Below the pieces are notes generated by a model. It had not been told where the DNA came from. It did no database searches and saw nothing but the letters and a program-made list of their open reading frames with translations. From NCBI GenBank assembly GCA_005804885.1, contig SYOX01000171.1, positions 1 through 38,516 on the forward strand: a stretch of 38,516 bases of DNA, read 5' to 3'. The first letter of the stretch is position 1. Each line of letters starts with the position of its first letter. A program made the position numbers and the translations under genes. This document shows positions 1 through 8,000 of this stretch, one piece after another. The DNA comes from Pseudomonadota bacterium (GTDB lineage: Bacteria; Myxococcota_A; Bradymonadia; Bradymonadales; GCA-2716585).

Positions 1-549
<549 letters not shown>

Positions 550-645
550 GAGCCGTGAGTCCTCGGCGCCGTCGGCGTCGGGGGGCGGCGGCGCGCAGTG
601 TGTCAGTCAGGGTCGATGAGAGGGCGGGGGGGTCGGCGCGGGGGG

Positions 646-2139
646 TCAGTCCTCGTCGCCTTCGACGAGATCCTTGTAGATCTCGATGTACTGGTGGGCG
701 ACCTGGGCCCAGGAGAAGTTGGTGCTCATGCAGTGCTGGACGATGGTGCGCCAGGAGCGGGGCGTGCGGAGCATCTCGATGGTGTCCTCGATGGCGCCGG
801 CCAGGGCGTCGGCGCTGAACTCATCGAAGAGGACGCCGGCGCCCTTGCCCTTGGGTGCGGCGCCGGCGCCGTCCCAGTCGGCCAGGGTGTCCTTGAGGGC
901 GCCGGTGGCGCGAGCGACGGGGACGGTGCCGTAGCGCATGGCCTGCAGGTGGATGGGGGAGCCGGACTCCAGGCGGCTGGGCAGGAGGATGGCGTCGAGG
1001 CCGGCCATGAGGCGGTGCTTGAGGGCCTCGTCCTGGCCGAAGTGAAGGCTGACGGCGCGGGGGAAGCGGTCGCGCAGGGCGACGAGGGCCTGCTTGTAGC
1101 TGTCATTGCCCTCGGCCATGACGATGAACTGTGCCTCCAGGCCGTCGGAGAGGAGCTCGTCGAGGGCCTCGACGAGGATGCCGACGCCCTTGGCCTCCTC
1201 CAGGGGAGAGAGGAAGCCGAGCAGGGGGGTCATGGGTCGGGCGGGCAGGCCGAAGATGTGCTGGACGTCGGACTTGTTGCGGCGCTTGCCGTTGAGGCGC
1301 TCGACGCTGAAGTTGACGGCCAGCTGGGTGTCGCTGGCGGGGTTCCAGGCGTCGTAGTCGACGCCGTCGGTGACGCCGAAGAGGTCCTCCTCGCGCTCCT
1401 GGAGTGCGCCGTCGAGGCTGTAGCCGCCGGCGCCGCGGGCGAGCTCGCGGGCGAAGGAGTCGCTGTGGGTGGTGACGATGTCGGCAAAGAGGATGCCGCC
1501 CTTGGTGAAGTTGATCTTGCCGCCGTCCTCCAGGGCGTCGTCGGCGAAGTACTCGGTGGGCAGGCCGAGGGCCTTCATGGCGGAGGCGTCGAACTGGCCC
1601 TGGGCGTCGAGGTCGTGGAGGCTGAAGACCGTCATGATCTGGCCCAGGACGCCGTCCTGGCCGTAGGCGTCGAGGTAGACGGGGACGAGCCCGGTGGCCC
1701 AGTCGTGGCAGTGGATGACGTCGACCGGCAGGGTGCTGGTGCGGCAGAACTCGACGACGGCGCGCGAGAAGAAGGCGTAGTGGGCGGCGGCGTCGCCGTT
1801 GACGACCTCCTGGGAGAGGCGCGGGTGTTCGAGGAAGAAGACGCGGACGCGCTGGGGGGTGAGGCCCTCGTAGACGATCACGTCCTCGATCTTGCGGCCG
1901 ACGGGGACCTTGACGGGGGTCAGTCGGCGCGCCAGTCGCAGCGCGTCCTTGTCGAGGGAGGCCGACAGGGGGGTGACGACCGACAGGGCGGCGACGGGGT
2001 TGGGGGCGGGGGTCTTGTCCTGGGAGAAGGCGGCCGGCTCGTAGGTGCGAAGCGCGCTGGCCAGCGCCGTGCAGTATTGCCCGAGGCCGGTGGTCTGGGT
2101 GAAGGGCGAGATCTCGGGGGTCGCAAAGAGGATGTGCAT
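646..2139 (-). CDS. glgA: GT5-family glycogen/starch synthase-like glycosyltransferase, divergent
   Basis: 497 residues, the usual length for bacterial glycogen synthase. I take ATG at 2139 (MHILFATPEISPF), because the longer reading frame runs back into the upstream gene and the family begins with this strand. GT5 landmarks are DVIHCHDWATGLVPVYL, HDLDAQGQF, GVDYDAWNP, GFLSPLEEAKGVGIL and, near the C-terminus, RLESGSPIHLQAMRYGT followed by ATGALKDT. Classical enzymes transfer glucose from ADP-glucose to a growing alpha-1,4-glucan. Two signature loops are altered. The nucleotide-sugar loop that is normally KTGGL reads TQTTGL (residues 14-19), so its lysine is absent. The EPCGLTQ loop keeps only its Glu, reading ESGSPIHLQ. 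It follows the galT-like gene by 44 bases, so donor sugar and acceptor may differ from GlgA. The symbol marks the family, not a proven activity. Confidence 0.8.
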   Translation of the reverse strand: MHILFATPEISPFTQTTGLGQYCTALASALRTYEPAAFSQDKTPAPNPVAALSVVTPLSASLDKDALRLARRLTPVKVPVGRKIEDVIVYEGLTPQRVRVFFLEHPRLSQEVVNGDAAAHYAFFSRAVVEFCRTSTLPVDVIHCHDWATGLVPVYLDAYGQDGVLGQIMTVFSLHDLDAQGQFDASAMKALGLPTEYFADDALEDGGKINFTKGGILFADIVTTHSDSFARELARGAGGYSLDGALQEREEDLFGVTDGVDYDAWNPASDTQLAVNFSVERLNGKRRNKSDVQHIFGLPARPMTPLLGFLSPLEEAKGVGILVEALDELLSDGLEAQFIVMAEGNDSYKQALVALRDRFPRAVSLHFGQDEALKHRLMAGLDAILLPSRLESGSPIHLQAMRYGTVPVARATGALKDTLADWDGAGAAPKGKGAGVLFDEFSADALAGAIEDTIEMLRTPRSWRTIVQHCMSTNFSWAQVAHQYIEIYKDLVEGDED

Positions 2140-2183
2140 GACGCGGGGTCCTGGTCGATCAGGGCCGGGCGACGTCACCCGGC

Positions 2184-3188
2184 TCAGGCACCGACCTCCA
2201 CGGCCCGCAGATACTCGGCGGCCCGCTCGGGAGGTGTCGGGTTGATATAAAATCCGCTGCCCCACTCAAAGCCCGCCACGTTCGTCAGGGCGGGCACGAT
2301 CTCAAAGTGCCAGTGGTAGTGGGCCAGGGCCGGCTCCCCGAAGGGGGCCGTGTGCAACATGAAGTTGTAGGGGGGATCGTCGAGCGCGAGGCCGAGCTTC
2401 TGGAGCACGGTGCGCATGACCAGCGCCGTGTCCCGGTAGATGGCCGCGGGGCTGTCCTCGAAGCTGGAGGCGTGCTGTCGGGGGACGATCCAGGTCTCGA
2501 AGGGGGATCGGCTGGCGAAGGGCGCGACGGCCACGACGTGCTCGGCTTCGAAGACGATCCGCTCGCCGGAGCGGACCTCCTGCTCGACGATGTCGCAGTA
2601 GACGCAGCGGTCGCGGAAGCGGTGGTAGCGCAGGGCGCCGGCCATCTCCTCGGCGACGGTCTTGGGGACGACGGGCAGGGCGATGAGCTGGCTGTGGGAG
2701 TGGTGGAGGCTGGCGCCGGCGGCGGCGCCGTGGTTCTTGAAGATCATGCCGCAGCGCAGGCGCGTGTCGTTCTTCAGATCCAGCAGGCGGCCCCGGAAGG
2801 CCCACAGGACGTCCTCGACCTCGCGCAGGGAGAGATCGGCCAGGGTCCGGTCGTGGTCGGGCGTCTCGATGATGACCTCGTGGGCGCCGATGCCCTTCAT
2901 CATGTCGTAGAGGCCGTGGCCGCGGCGGTCCAGATCCCCTTCGATCTTGAGGGCCGGGAACTTGTTGGGCACCACGCGCAGGGTCCAGCCGGGGCTGTTG
3001 GGGGTGCCGTGGTCGGGCCTGAAGGCCAGCACCTCGGGGGGCGTCGTCTCCTCGCTGCCGGCGCAGAAGGGGCAGAAGGTCTCGCTGGAGGGCTTGCGCT
3101 CGACGGTGAAGTCCTTCGGCCGCACGCCGCGCTCGGTGGCGATGATCACCCAGCGTCCGTTGATGGGATCCTTGCGCAGCTCAGGCAT
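2184..3188 (-). CDS. galT: Galactose-1-phosphate uridylyltransferase family protein (GalT-like)
   Basis: 334 residues. The N-terminus MPELRKDPINGRWVIIATER and the metal-site pair CPFC (about residues 40-43) with a later CVYC are typical of the GalT branch of the HIT superfamily. The nucleophile region reads LHHSHSQLIALP, an HxHxQ motif in which the second His would carry the nucleotidyl intermediate. The C-terminal HYHWHFEIVP supplies further active-site histidines. The family swaps UMP between UDP-glucose and galactose-1-phosphate; close relatives with HSHSQ in place of HPHGQ include ADP-glucose:phosphate adenylyltransferases, so a role in ADP-glucose turnover next to a glycogen synthase-like gene is an alternative. 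First gene of a minus-strand pair, with a good promoter upstream. Family sure, substrate unsure. Confidence 0.88.
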   Translation of the reverse strand: MPELRKDPINGRWVIIATERGVRPKDFTVERKPSSETFCPFCAGSEETTPPEVLAFRPDHGTPNSPGWTLRVVPNKFPALKIEGDLDRRGHGLYDMMKGIGAHEVIIETPDHDRTLADLSLREVEDVLWAFRGRLLDLKNDTRLRCGMIFKNHGAAAGASLHHSHSQLIALPVVPKTVAEEMAGALRYHRFRDRCVYCDIVEQEVRSGERIVFEAEHVVAVAPFASRSPFETWIVPRQHASSFEDSPAAIYRDTALVMRTVLQKLGLALDDPPYNFMLHTAPFGEPALAHYHWHFEIVPALTNVAGFEWGSGFYINPTPPERAAEYLRAVEVGA

Positions 3189-3270
3189 CGGGGCGTCGTC
3201 ACCAGTTCAGGGCCAGCATCATCAATCCGTACTTCAGCGAGTGCGCCCGCAGCGCGGGCTCAGGCGCGCT

Positions 3271-3300
3271 AAAATAGATTTGGCCCCTCCCCGCTGTCAA
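3271..3300 (-). promoter_or_regulatory. Sigma70-type promoter of the galT-glgA pair
   Basis: On the minus strand a perfect -35 TTGACA (3300-3295) is followed after 18 bases by TATTTT (3276-3271). Transcription would begin near 3264 and leave a leader of about 75 bases. The leader starts with a small hairpin, GCCCGC-agc-GCGGGC (3245-3259). Assignment is by consensus only. Confidence 0.6.
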
Positions 3301-3446
3301 GCAACGCGCCCAGGGCGCTCGGCGCGCCGCCCCTCGGCCAGGCCCGGGTCACGATTGCAAACCTCCCCCTCGCGGTGCACAGTCGGGCGCGGCCTGCCGC
3401 AGGACGCGGGGAGCGGCGGTCGCGGGGCGTCGAGGGGGAGGGGAGG

Positions 3447-4457
3447 GTGCCGGAGATCTCCAGCCGAGGTCGTTGGATCGTGAGAGCGGTCGCGGTGTCG
3501 GCGTCGCTGCTGTCGCCGGTGTGCTTCTTCGCCTGGATGGTCGCCATGCCCGGCGCGCCCCACAAGGGCCCCCGGCCTGCGATGACGGCCGCCGAGGTGG
3601 CCCTTGAGCCTCGGCTGCGCGGCCACGTCGAGGTTCTGGCGGGGGAGATCGGCCCCAGGAACGTCGTGGATCTGGGCGGCCTGAGGGCGGCCGAGGCGTA
3701 CATCGACGGGGTCTGGAGGGGGCAGGGCCACGAGGTGCTTCGGCAGACCTTCCTGGCGCAGCACCTGGAGGTCTCCAACCTGGAGATCGTCCTGCCCGGC
3801 CATCGAGCGCCGGACGAGATCGTGATCATCGGGGCTCACTACGACACCCACATCGGGTCGCCGGGCGCGGACGACAACGGATCGGGCGTCGCCGCGCTGC
3901 TTGAGCTTGGGGCGCTGCTGCGGCGCCGGGCGCCAGGGCGCACGGTGCGCCTGGTGGCCTTCGTCAACGAGGAGTACCCCTTCGCGCGCACGGACATCAT
4001 GGGCAGCGTCGTCTACGCGCGCCGGAGCAGGGCGCTGGGCGAGGACATCGTGGAGATGATCTCGCTGGAGATGCTGGGTAATTACAGCGACTTGCCCGGC
4101 AGCCAGACCCACCGTTGGTACTTCGAGCCCTTCTACTCGGATCGGGGCGACTTCATCGGGATCATGGGCGATCTGAGCTCGCGCGGGCGGGTGGCGCGCC
4201 TCGTCGAGACCTTCCGGGGGGTCTCGGCCTTTCCTTGCGACGGGCTGGCGGCGCCGGGGTGGCTGGCCGGGACCTACCGCTCGGATCACTGGGCCTTCTG
4301 GCTGGAGGGCTACCCGGGCGTCATGATCACGGACACGGCCTCCTTCCGCACGCCCGACTACCACACGGCTTCGGACACCCCGGACACGCTGGAGTACGAT
4401 CAGCTCGCTCGCCTGACCGCCGCGCTGGCCGACGTCATCGAGGCGCTGGCCCGGTAG
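3447..4457 (+). CDS. M28-family zinc metallopeptidase, membrane-anchored
   Basis: 336 residues from the GTG at 3447, which sits behind a very purine-rich GAGGGGGAGGGGAGG tract; a second GTG at 3480 is possible. Residues 12-34 form one hydrophobic segment without a clear cleavage site, so it is probably a signal anchor with the enzyme outside the cytoplasm. Metal-site motifs of the M28 aminopeptidase family follow in order: GAHYDTH, GADDNGSG, VNEEYP, SLEMLGNYSD, a downstream SDH-FW-GYPGVMITDT block, and the final YHTASDTPDTL supplying the last His. Family members cleave N-terminal residues or act as glutaminyl cyclase-like enzymes. It converges on the lipoprotein gene at 4533, 75 bases away. 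Family assignment is strong; the substrate is unknown. Confidence 0.88.
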   Translation: MPEISSRGRWIVRAVAVSASLLSPVCFFAWMVAMPGAPHKGPRPAMTAAEVALEPRLRGHVEVLAGEIGPRNVVDLGGLRAAEAYIDGVWRGQGHEVLRQTFLAQHLEVSNLEIVLPGHRAPDEIVIIGAHYDTHIGSPGADDNGSGVAALLELGALLRRRAPGRTVRLVAFVNEEYPFARTDIMGSVVYARRSRALGEDIVEMISLEMLGNYSDLPGSQTHRWYFEPFYSDRGDFIGIMGDLSSRGRVARLVETFRGVSAFPCDGLAAPGWLAGTYRSDHWAFWLEGYPGVMITDTASFRTPDYHTASDTPDTLEYDQLARLTAALADVIEALAR

Positions 4458-4532
4458 CGGCGCCCTCGGCTGCTCGCCCCCGGGCCTCGGTCGCCGCAGG
4501 ATCGGCGGCCCTCCGCGTGCAGGTTCCTCGCC

Positions 4533-4982
4533 CTATTCGACGCCGAACTCCTCGCGGTAATTATCATTTTTGTCACCGCTGGAGGTTGGCTTGACCTTGT
4601 TCTTGGGGTCCACGCCGAGCTGCTCTTGCGGCGCGGCCTGGGAGGGCACGTCGCCGCTGAGCCCGGCGGGGGGCGCGTCGGCGTTCATGGGCGGGCTGGG
4701 GTCGTCCTGCGGGATGAGGCCCTGGCCTTTGGCGCCTTCGGCGCTTCCCTCGCCTCCCGCGCTGTCGTCCTGGGCCTCCTGGGCCTCCTGGCGGGGTTCG
4801 GAGGGCGCGTCGATGGTCCTGGAGGGCGCGTCGGCGGTGGTCTCGGAGGGTGGGGGGGCGTCCTCGGGGGGGGCCGCCGTCTTGTTGCAGGCCGTCGGGA
4901 GCAGGGTCAGCGCGGCGAGGATCGCGGCGCGGGCAAGGAGTCTGGCGAGGGCCGCGGGGATGGGGCCGGGTGTGGCGTTCAT
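4533..4982 (-). CDS. Small acidic lipoprotein of unknown function
   Basis: 149 residues from ATG 4982 (MNATPGPIPAALARLL); the longer frame upstream has no lipid signal and is not chosen. A hydrophobic segment ends in LLPTAC, a plausible lipobox, with Cys34 as the first mature residue. The rest is low complexity, rich in Pro, Ala, Glu, Asp and Ser (APPEDAPPPSETTADAPS and similar), and ends in a more polar PKNKVKPTSSGDKNDNYREE. It looks like a disordered envelope lipoprotein. I recognise no family. It diverges from the epimerase gene, with 239 bases between the starts. Confidence 0.7.
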   Translation of the reverse strand: MNATPGPIPAALARLLARAAILAALTLLPTACNKTAAPPEDAPPPSETTADAPSRTIDAPSEPRQEAQEAQDDSAGGEGSAEGAKGQGLIPQDDPSPPMNADAPPAGLSGDVPSQAAPQEQLGVDPKNKVKPTSSGDKNDNYREEFGVE

Positions 4983-5144
4983 GGTGGAGGGCTCCGTGGT
5001 TGTGCGCCTGCTTGAGGGGCGGCAGGGTGTTGAGAACGCGCGGGCGAGCGCTTCGACTTGAGAAGGTGGCCGTGGCCCTGTCGACGGGGATCGATCGGTC
5101 TCCGAGGGACACTGATCCCACAGCGGTCGGGGGGAAGGCAAGGC

Positions 5145-5173
5145 TTGACGCCATATCGGGGCTCTGCTAACCG
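5145..5173 (+). promoter_or_regulatory. Possible sigma70 promoter for the epimerase gene
   Basis: TTGACG (5145-5150) is followed by 17 bases and then TGC-TAACCG, a poor -10 with the TG of an extended -10. The -35 is good and the -10 weak, so this is only a candidate. It lies in the spacer shared with the divergent lipoprotein gene. Confidence 0.35.
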
Positions 5174-5221
5174 GATCTCGGCTGTGAGCAGCGGTGTCGA
5201 GGACAACAGAGCGAGGTGATG

Positions 5222-6163
5222 ATGGCGCGGTATCTGGTGACAGGTGGTGCGGGGTTTATCGGCAGCAACATCGCGCGCAGGCTCCTGGAGGAGGGCCAGG
5301 AGGTGACCGTGCTGGACAACTTCAGCAGCGGCCACCGGCGCAACCTGGAGGGGCTTGAGTCCCGGATCCGGCTCATCGAGGGGGACGTGCGCAACGAGGA
5401 GGACGTGCGGGCGGCGCTCGAAGGGGTGCGCTACGTGATCCATCAGGCGGCGCTCCCTTCGGTGCAGCGCTCGGTGGCGGATCCCTTTCCGACCAACGAC
5501 GCCAACGTCAACGGGACGCTGAGGCTCTTGTGGGAGTCTCACAAGGCGGGCGTGGCGCGGCTGGTGATGGCCTCGTCCTCGTCGGTCTACGGCGAGAGCC
5601 CGACCTTGCCCAAGCGGGAGGACATGGAGCCGGCGCCGATGAGCCCCTACGCGGTCTCGAAGCTGGCCGCCGAGGTCTACGGGCAGAGCTTCACGCGGAC
5701 CTACGGCCTGGAGGTCGTGGCGCTGCGCTACTTCAACGTCTTTGGCCCGCACCAGGACCCCGAGGGGGCCTACGCGGCGGTGATCCCGAAGTTCATCGCC
5801 TTGATGATCGAGGGTCGTGCGCCGACGATCTACGGCGACGGGCGTCAGTCGAGGGACTTCAGCTACATCGACAACGTCGTGCAGGCCAACATCAAGGCGT
5901 GCACGGCGCCGGGCGCGGCCGGCGGGGTCTACAACGTGGCCTGCGGGGAGCGCACGGACCTGCTGGATCTGGTCGCGGTGCTCAACGAGATCCTGGGCAC
6001 AGAGCTGGTGGCCAGGCACGAGGAGGATCGGACGGGGGACATCAAGCACTCTCTGGCGGACATCGAGGCGGCGCGGCGGGATCTGGGCTACGAGGTCGAG
6101 GTGGACTTCGCCGAGGGGATCCGCAAGACGGTGGCGTGGTATCGGGGTCAGCTGGCCGGCTAG
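5222..6163 (+). CDS. NAD-dependent UDP-sugar 4-epimerase (WbpP/GalE-like, extended SDR)
   Basis: 313 residues. Three start codons overlap (GTG 5216, ATG 5219, ATG 5222); the GAGG at 5213-5216 best fits ATG 5222, giving MARYLVTGGAGFIGSN. GGAGFIG at residues 8-14 is the Rossmann NAD site. A Ser-rich strand SSSSVYG (about 117-123) and YAVSK (about 143-147) carry the catalytic Ser, Tyr and Lys. The run YFNVFGPHQDPEGAY is typical of WbpP-type UDP-GlcNAc/GlcNAcA 4-epimerases more than of housekeeping GalE, and IYGDGRQSRDFSYIDNVV is the usual sugar-nucleotide loop. The enzyme would feed polysaccharide or LPS synthesis in the cytoplasm. It is followed 68 bases later by yicC. SDR identity is certain; GlcNAc or glucose specificity is inferred. 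Confidence 0.88.
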   Translation: MARYLVTGGAGFIGSNIARRLLEEGQEVTVLDNFSSGHRRNLEGLESRIRLIEGDVRNEEDVRAALEGVRYVIHQAALPSVQRSVADPFPTNDANVNGTLRLLWESHKAGVARLVMASSSSVYGESPTLPKREDMEPAPMSPYAVSKLAAEVYGQSFTRTYGLEVVALRYFNVFGPHQDPEGAYAAVIPKFIALMIEGRAPTIYGDGRQSRDFSYIDNVVQANIKACTAPGAAGGVYNVACGERTDLLDLVAVLNEILGTELVARHEEDRTGDIKHSLADIEAARRDLGYEVEVDFAEGIRKTVAWYRGQLAG

Positions 6164-6173
6164 AACGCTGATT

Positions 6174-6201
6174 GGTTTGAGGGACCGACGGGAGTCAAAC
6201 C
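6174..6201 (+). other. Stem-loop between epimerase and yicC
   Basis: GGTTTGA (6174-6180) and TCAAACC (6195-6201) form a perfect 7-bp stem with a 14-base loop just after the epimerase stop. There is no T-tract, so it is more likely an RNA processing or attenuation structure than a full terminator. Confidence 0.35.
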
Positions 6202-6231
6202 CATCCACGTTCCAGCCTGGGGAGGGCGGCG

Positions 6232-7146
6232 ATGGCGCTCAGGAGCATGACAGGGTTCGGCAGCGTGAGCGGGCAGGTCTGCGGGGTGGACGTGGCGGTG
6301 GAGGCCCGCAGCGTCAACCACCGGGGGCTGGATCAGAAGATCGCGCTGCCGGCCTCGCTGGCGGCGTTGGAGACGCGGCTGATGGGGATCGTCCGCGATC
6401 GGGTCGATCGTGGGCGTGTCAACGTCAAGGTGGCCTTCGGGACCTCGGCCTCGGGCGGCGCCGGGCCGAGGGCGGTCTTCGATCTGGAGGCGGCCCGGAC
6501 GCTGGGGGTGCAGCTCGAGGCGCTGCGCAAGGCGCTGGGGCTGGAGTCGCCGGTGACGCTGGCGCACATCGTGGCGCTGCCCGGGGCGGTGCTGCGCGAG
6601 CCGGACACGAGCATGGACGCCGAGCGGTGCCTGCCGGAGCTTGAGGTGCTGGTGGAGCGCGCGGTGTCGGCGATGCTCGAAGAGTGCGACCGGGAGGGCG
6701 AGGTGCTCGGGGCGGACATGAGGGCGCGCCTGGGGTCGATGGGTGCGGCGGTCGACCGGATCGAGGCGGAGCTGCCGAGGATCAAGGAGGCGTCGCTGGC
6801 GAGGCTGCGCGAGCGCGTCGGGGACATGGTGGCGCAGTTCGAGCTGGCCCAGATCCCGGAGGAGCGGCTGGCCCAGGAGGTCGTGCTGATCGCCGAGCGC
6901 AGCGACATTGCCGAGGAGTTGACGAGGGCCAGGGCGCACCTGTCGGTCCTGGGCCAGATCATCGAAGGTCACCGCCCGGCGGTCGACGGCCCCGTGGGCA
7001 AGAAGCTGGACTTCTACTTCCAGGAGTTGATCCGGGAGACGAACACGATGGGCTCCAAGAGCCAGTCGGAGGTGATCGCGGGGTGCGTCATCGAGATGCG
7101 CACCGAGATCGATCGGCTGCGCGAGCAGGGCCTCAACATTTCTTGA
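6232..7146 (+). CDS. yicC: YicC/YloC-family endoribonuclease
   Basis: 304 residues, close to the family's usual 290. MALRSMTGFG at the N-terminus and VEARSVNHRGLDQKIALP are the family's N-terminal signature. The C-terminal block KKLDFYFQELIRETNTMGSK is the equally conserved DUF1732 region. YicC proteins are metal-dependent endoribonucleases that take part in small-RNA and mRNA turnover in the cytoplasm. The gene sits directly before gmk, an order seen in many bacteria, and the 49-base spacer suggests cotranscription. The start is fixed by the conserved first residues and a GGGGAGGG ribosome site. Assignment is firm. Confidence 0.94.
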   Translation: MALRSMTGFGSVSGQVCGVDVAVEARSVNHRGLDQKIALPASLAALETRLMGIVRDRVDRGRVNVKVAFGTSASGGAGPRAVFDLEAARTLGVQLEALRKALGLESPVTLAHIVALPGAVLREPDTSMDAERCLPELEVLVERAVSAMLEECDREGEVLGADMRARLGSMGAAVDRIEAELPRIKEASLARLRERVGDMVAQFELAQIPEERLAQEVVLIAERSDIAEELTRARAHLSVLGQIIEGHRPAVDGPVGKKLDFYFQELIRETNTMGSKSQSEVIAGCVIEMRTEIDRLREQGLNIS

Positions 7147-7195
7147 GTGTTCGCCGCCGCGGACCTCGCCCAGGATCACGCCAGGAGCAAGCGCC

Positions 7196-7819
7196 GTGAA
7201 CGAGCCCGTCCAGCCCGCCCGAGGAGTCCTGTTGATCGTCTGCGGCCCGAGCGGTGTGGGCAAGAGCTCGCTGTGCGATCGGCTGCTGGCAGAGTCGCCC
7301 CGGCTCAAGCTGTCGATCTCGGTCACGACGCGGGCGCCGCGGGGCGCCGAGCGCGACGGGGTCCATTATCACTTCGTCGACCGGGAGAGCTTCGAGAGGC
7401 GAGCGTCGGAGGGCGAGTTCGCCGAGCACGCGGTCGTGCACGGCAACTGCTATGGGACGCTGCGCGCGAGCGTCGAGGCGGTCCTGTCGGCGGGCGACGA
7501 CATGCTCTTTGACATCGACTATCAGGGGGCGCGCCAGCTCAAGGCGGCCTTCCCGCAGGCCCGCGGGGTGTTGCTGCTGCCGCCCTCGATGGCGGTGCTG
7601 GAGCGTCGGCTGCGGGATCGGGAGACGGACTCGGAGGCGGCGATCCTGAGGCGCCTGGCGGCGGCGCGGCACGAGCTGTCGCAGTTCGAGTCCTTCGACT
7701 ACGCGATCGTCAACGACGACATCGAGCGGGCCTACGACGACCTCAAGGCGGTCTACCGGGGGCTGCGGCTGGCGGTCGACTACCAGCGGCCGCTCTTGCG
7801 CAGGCTGCTGTCGCCTTGA
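7196..7819 (+). CDS. gmk: Guanylate kinase
   Basis: 207 residues from a GTG start at 7196 with AGGAG upstream. The P-loop GPSGVGKSSL occupies residues 17-26. The GMP-binding region contains SVTTRAPRGAERDGVHYHFV and the glycine-rich YGTLRASVEAVL. DMLFDIDYQGARQL is the Walker-B-like segment, and LRDRETDSEAAILRRL is the lid. It phosphorylates GMP to GDP with ATP. GDP and GTP are also the acceptors for the (p)ppGpp synthetase encoded next. The usual neighbour rpoZ (RNA polymerase omega) is not between gmk and rel here. Assignment certain. Confidence 0.97.
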   Translation: MNEPVQPARGVLLIVCGPSGVGKSSLCDRLLAESPRLKLSISVTTRAPRGAERDGVHYHFVDRESFERRASEGEFAEHAVVHGNCYGTLRASVEAVLSAGDDMLFDIDYQGARQLKAAFPQARGVLLLPPSMAVLERRLRDRETDSEAAILRRLAAARHELSQFESFDYAIVNDDIERAYDDLKAVYRGLRLAVDYQRPLLRRLLSP

Positions 7820-7821
7820 GC

Positions 7822-7842
7822 GGGGCGGAGTTTTCCGGCCCC
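7822..7842 (+). terminator. Hairpin after gmk, possible weak terminator
   Basis: GGGGCGGA (7822-7829), loop GTTT, then TCCGGCCCC (7834-7842) pair with one bulged C. It begins three bases after the gmk stop codon and is followed by CTCTGGCG rather than a T-run. It may separate yicC-gmk from rel, which has its own promoter candidate. Confidence 0.4.
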
Positions 7843-7885
7843 CTCTGGCGTTGATCTGCGCAAGCGGAGGGCAGGGGCTGTCCGC

Positions 7886-7914
7886 TTGACCCCGATGGAT
7901 CGCGAACCTACAAC
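7886..7914 (+). promoter_or_regulatory. Sigma70-type promoter of rel
   Basis: TTGACC (7886-7891), a 17-base spacer and TACAAC (7909-7914) give a well-spaced promoter with start near 7921 and a leader of about 80 bases. The leader holds a small hairpin, CGCCAG-cctc-CTGGCG, before the gene. Confidence 0.6.
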
Positions 7915-8000
7915 AGAGGGCCGGTGCGTCCGCCAGCCTCCTGGCGTGGTGTTGGGCGCATGACGGGGAGTCGCCCCATTCGAAGAGGCCGTGTCTCCCC

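Noticed and set aside
598..2250. 550-codon plus-strand open frame opposite the glycogen synthase-like gene
   Set aside because: High-GC antisense shadow, rich in Gly, Ala and Val, with no motif; the minus strand carries clear GT5 motifs.
6174..6201. tRNA T-arm
   Set aside because: The loop and surrounding bases do not fit a tRNA; only an isolated stem is present.
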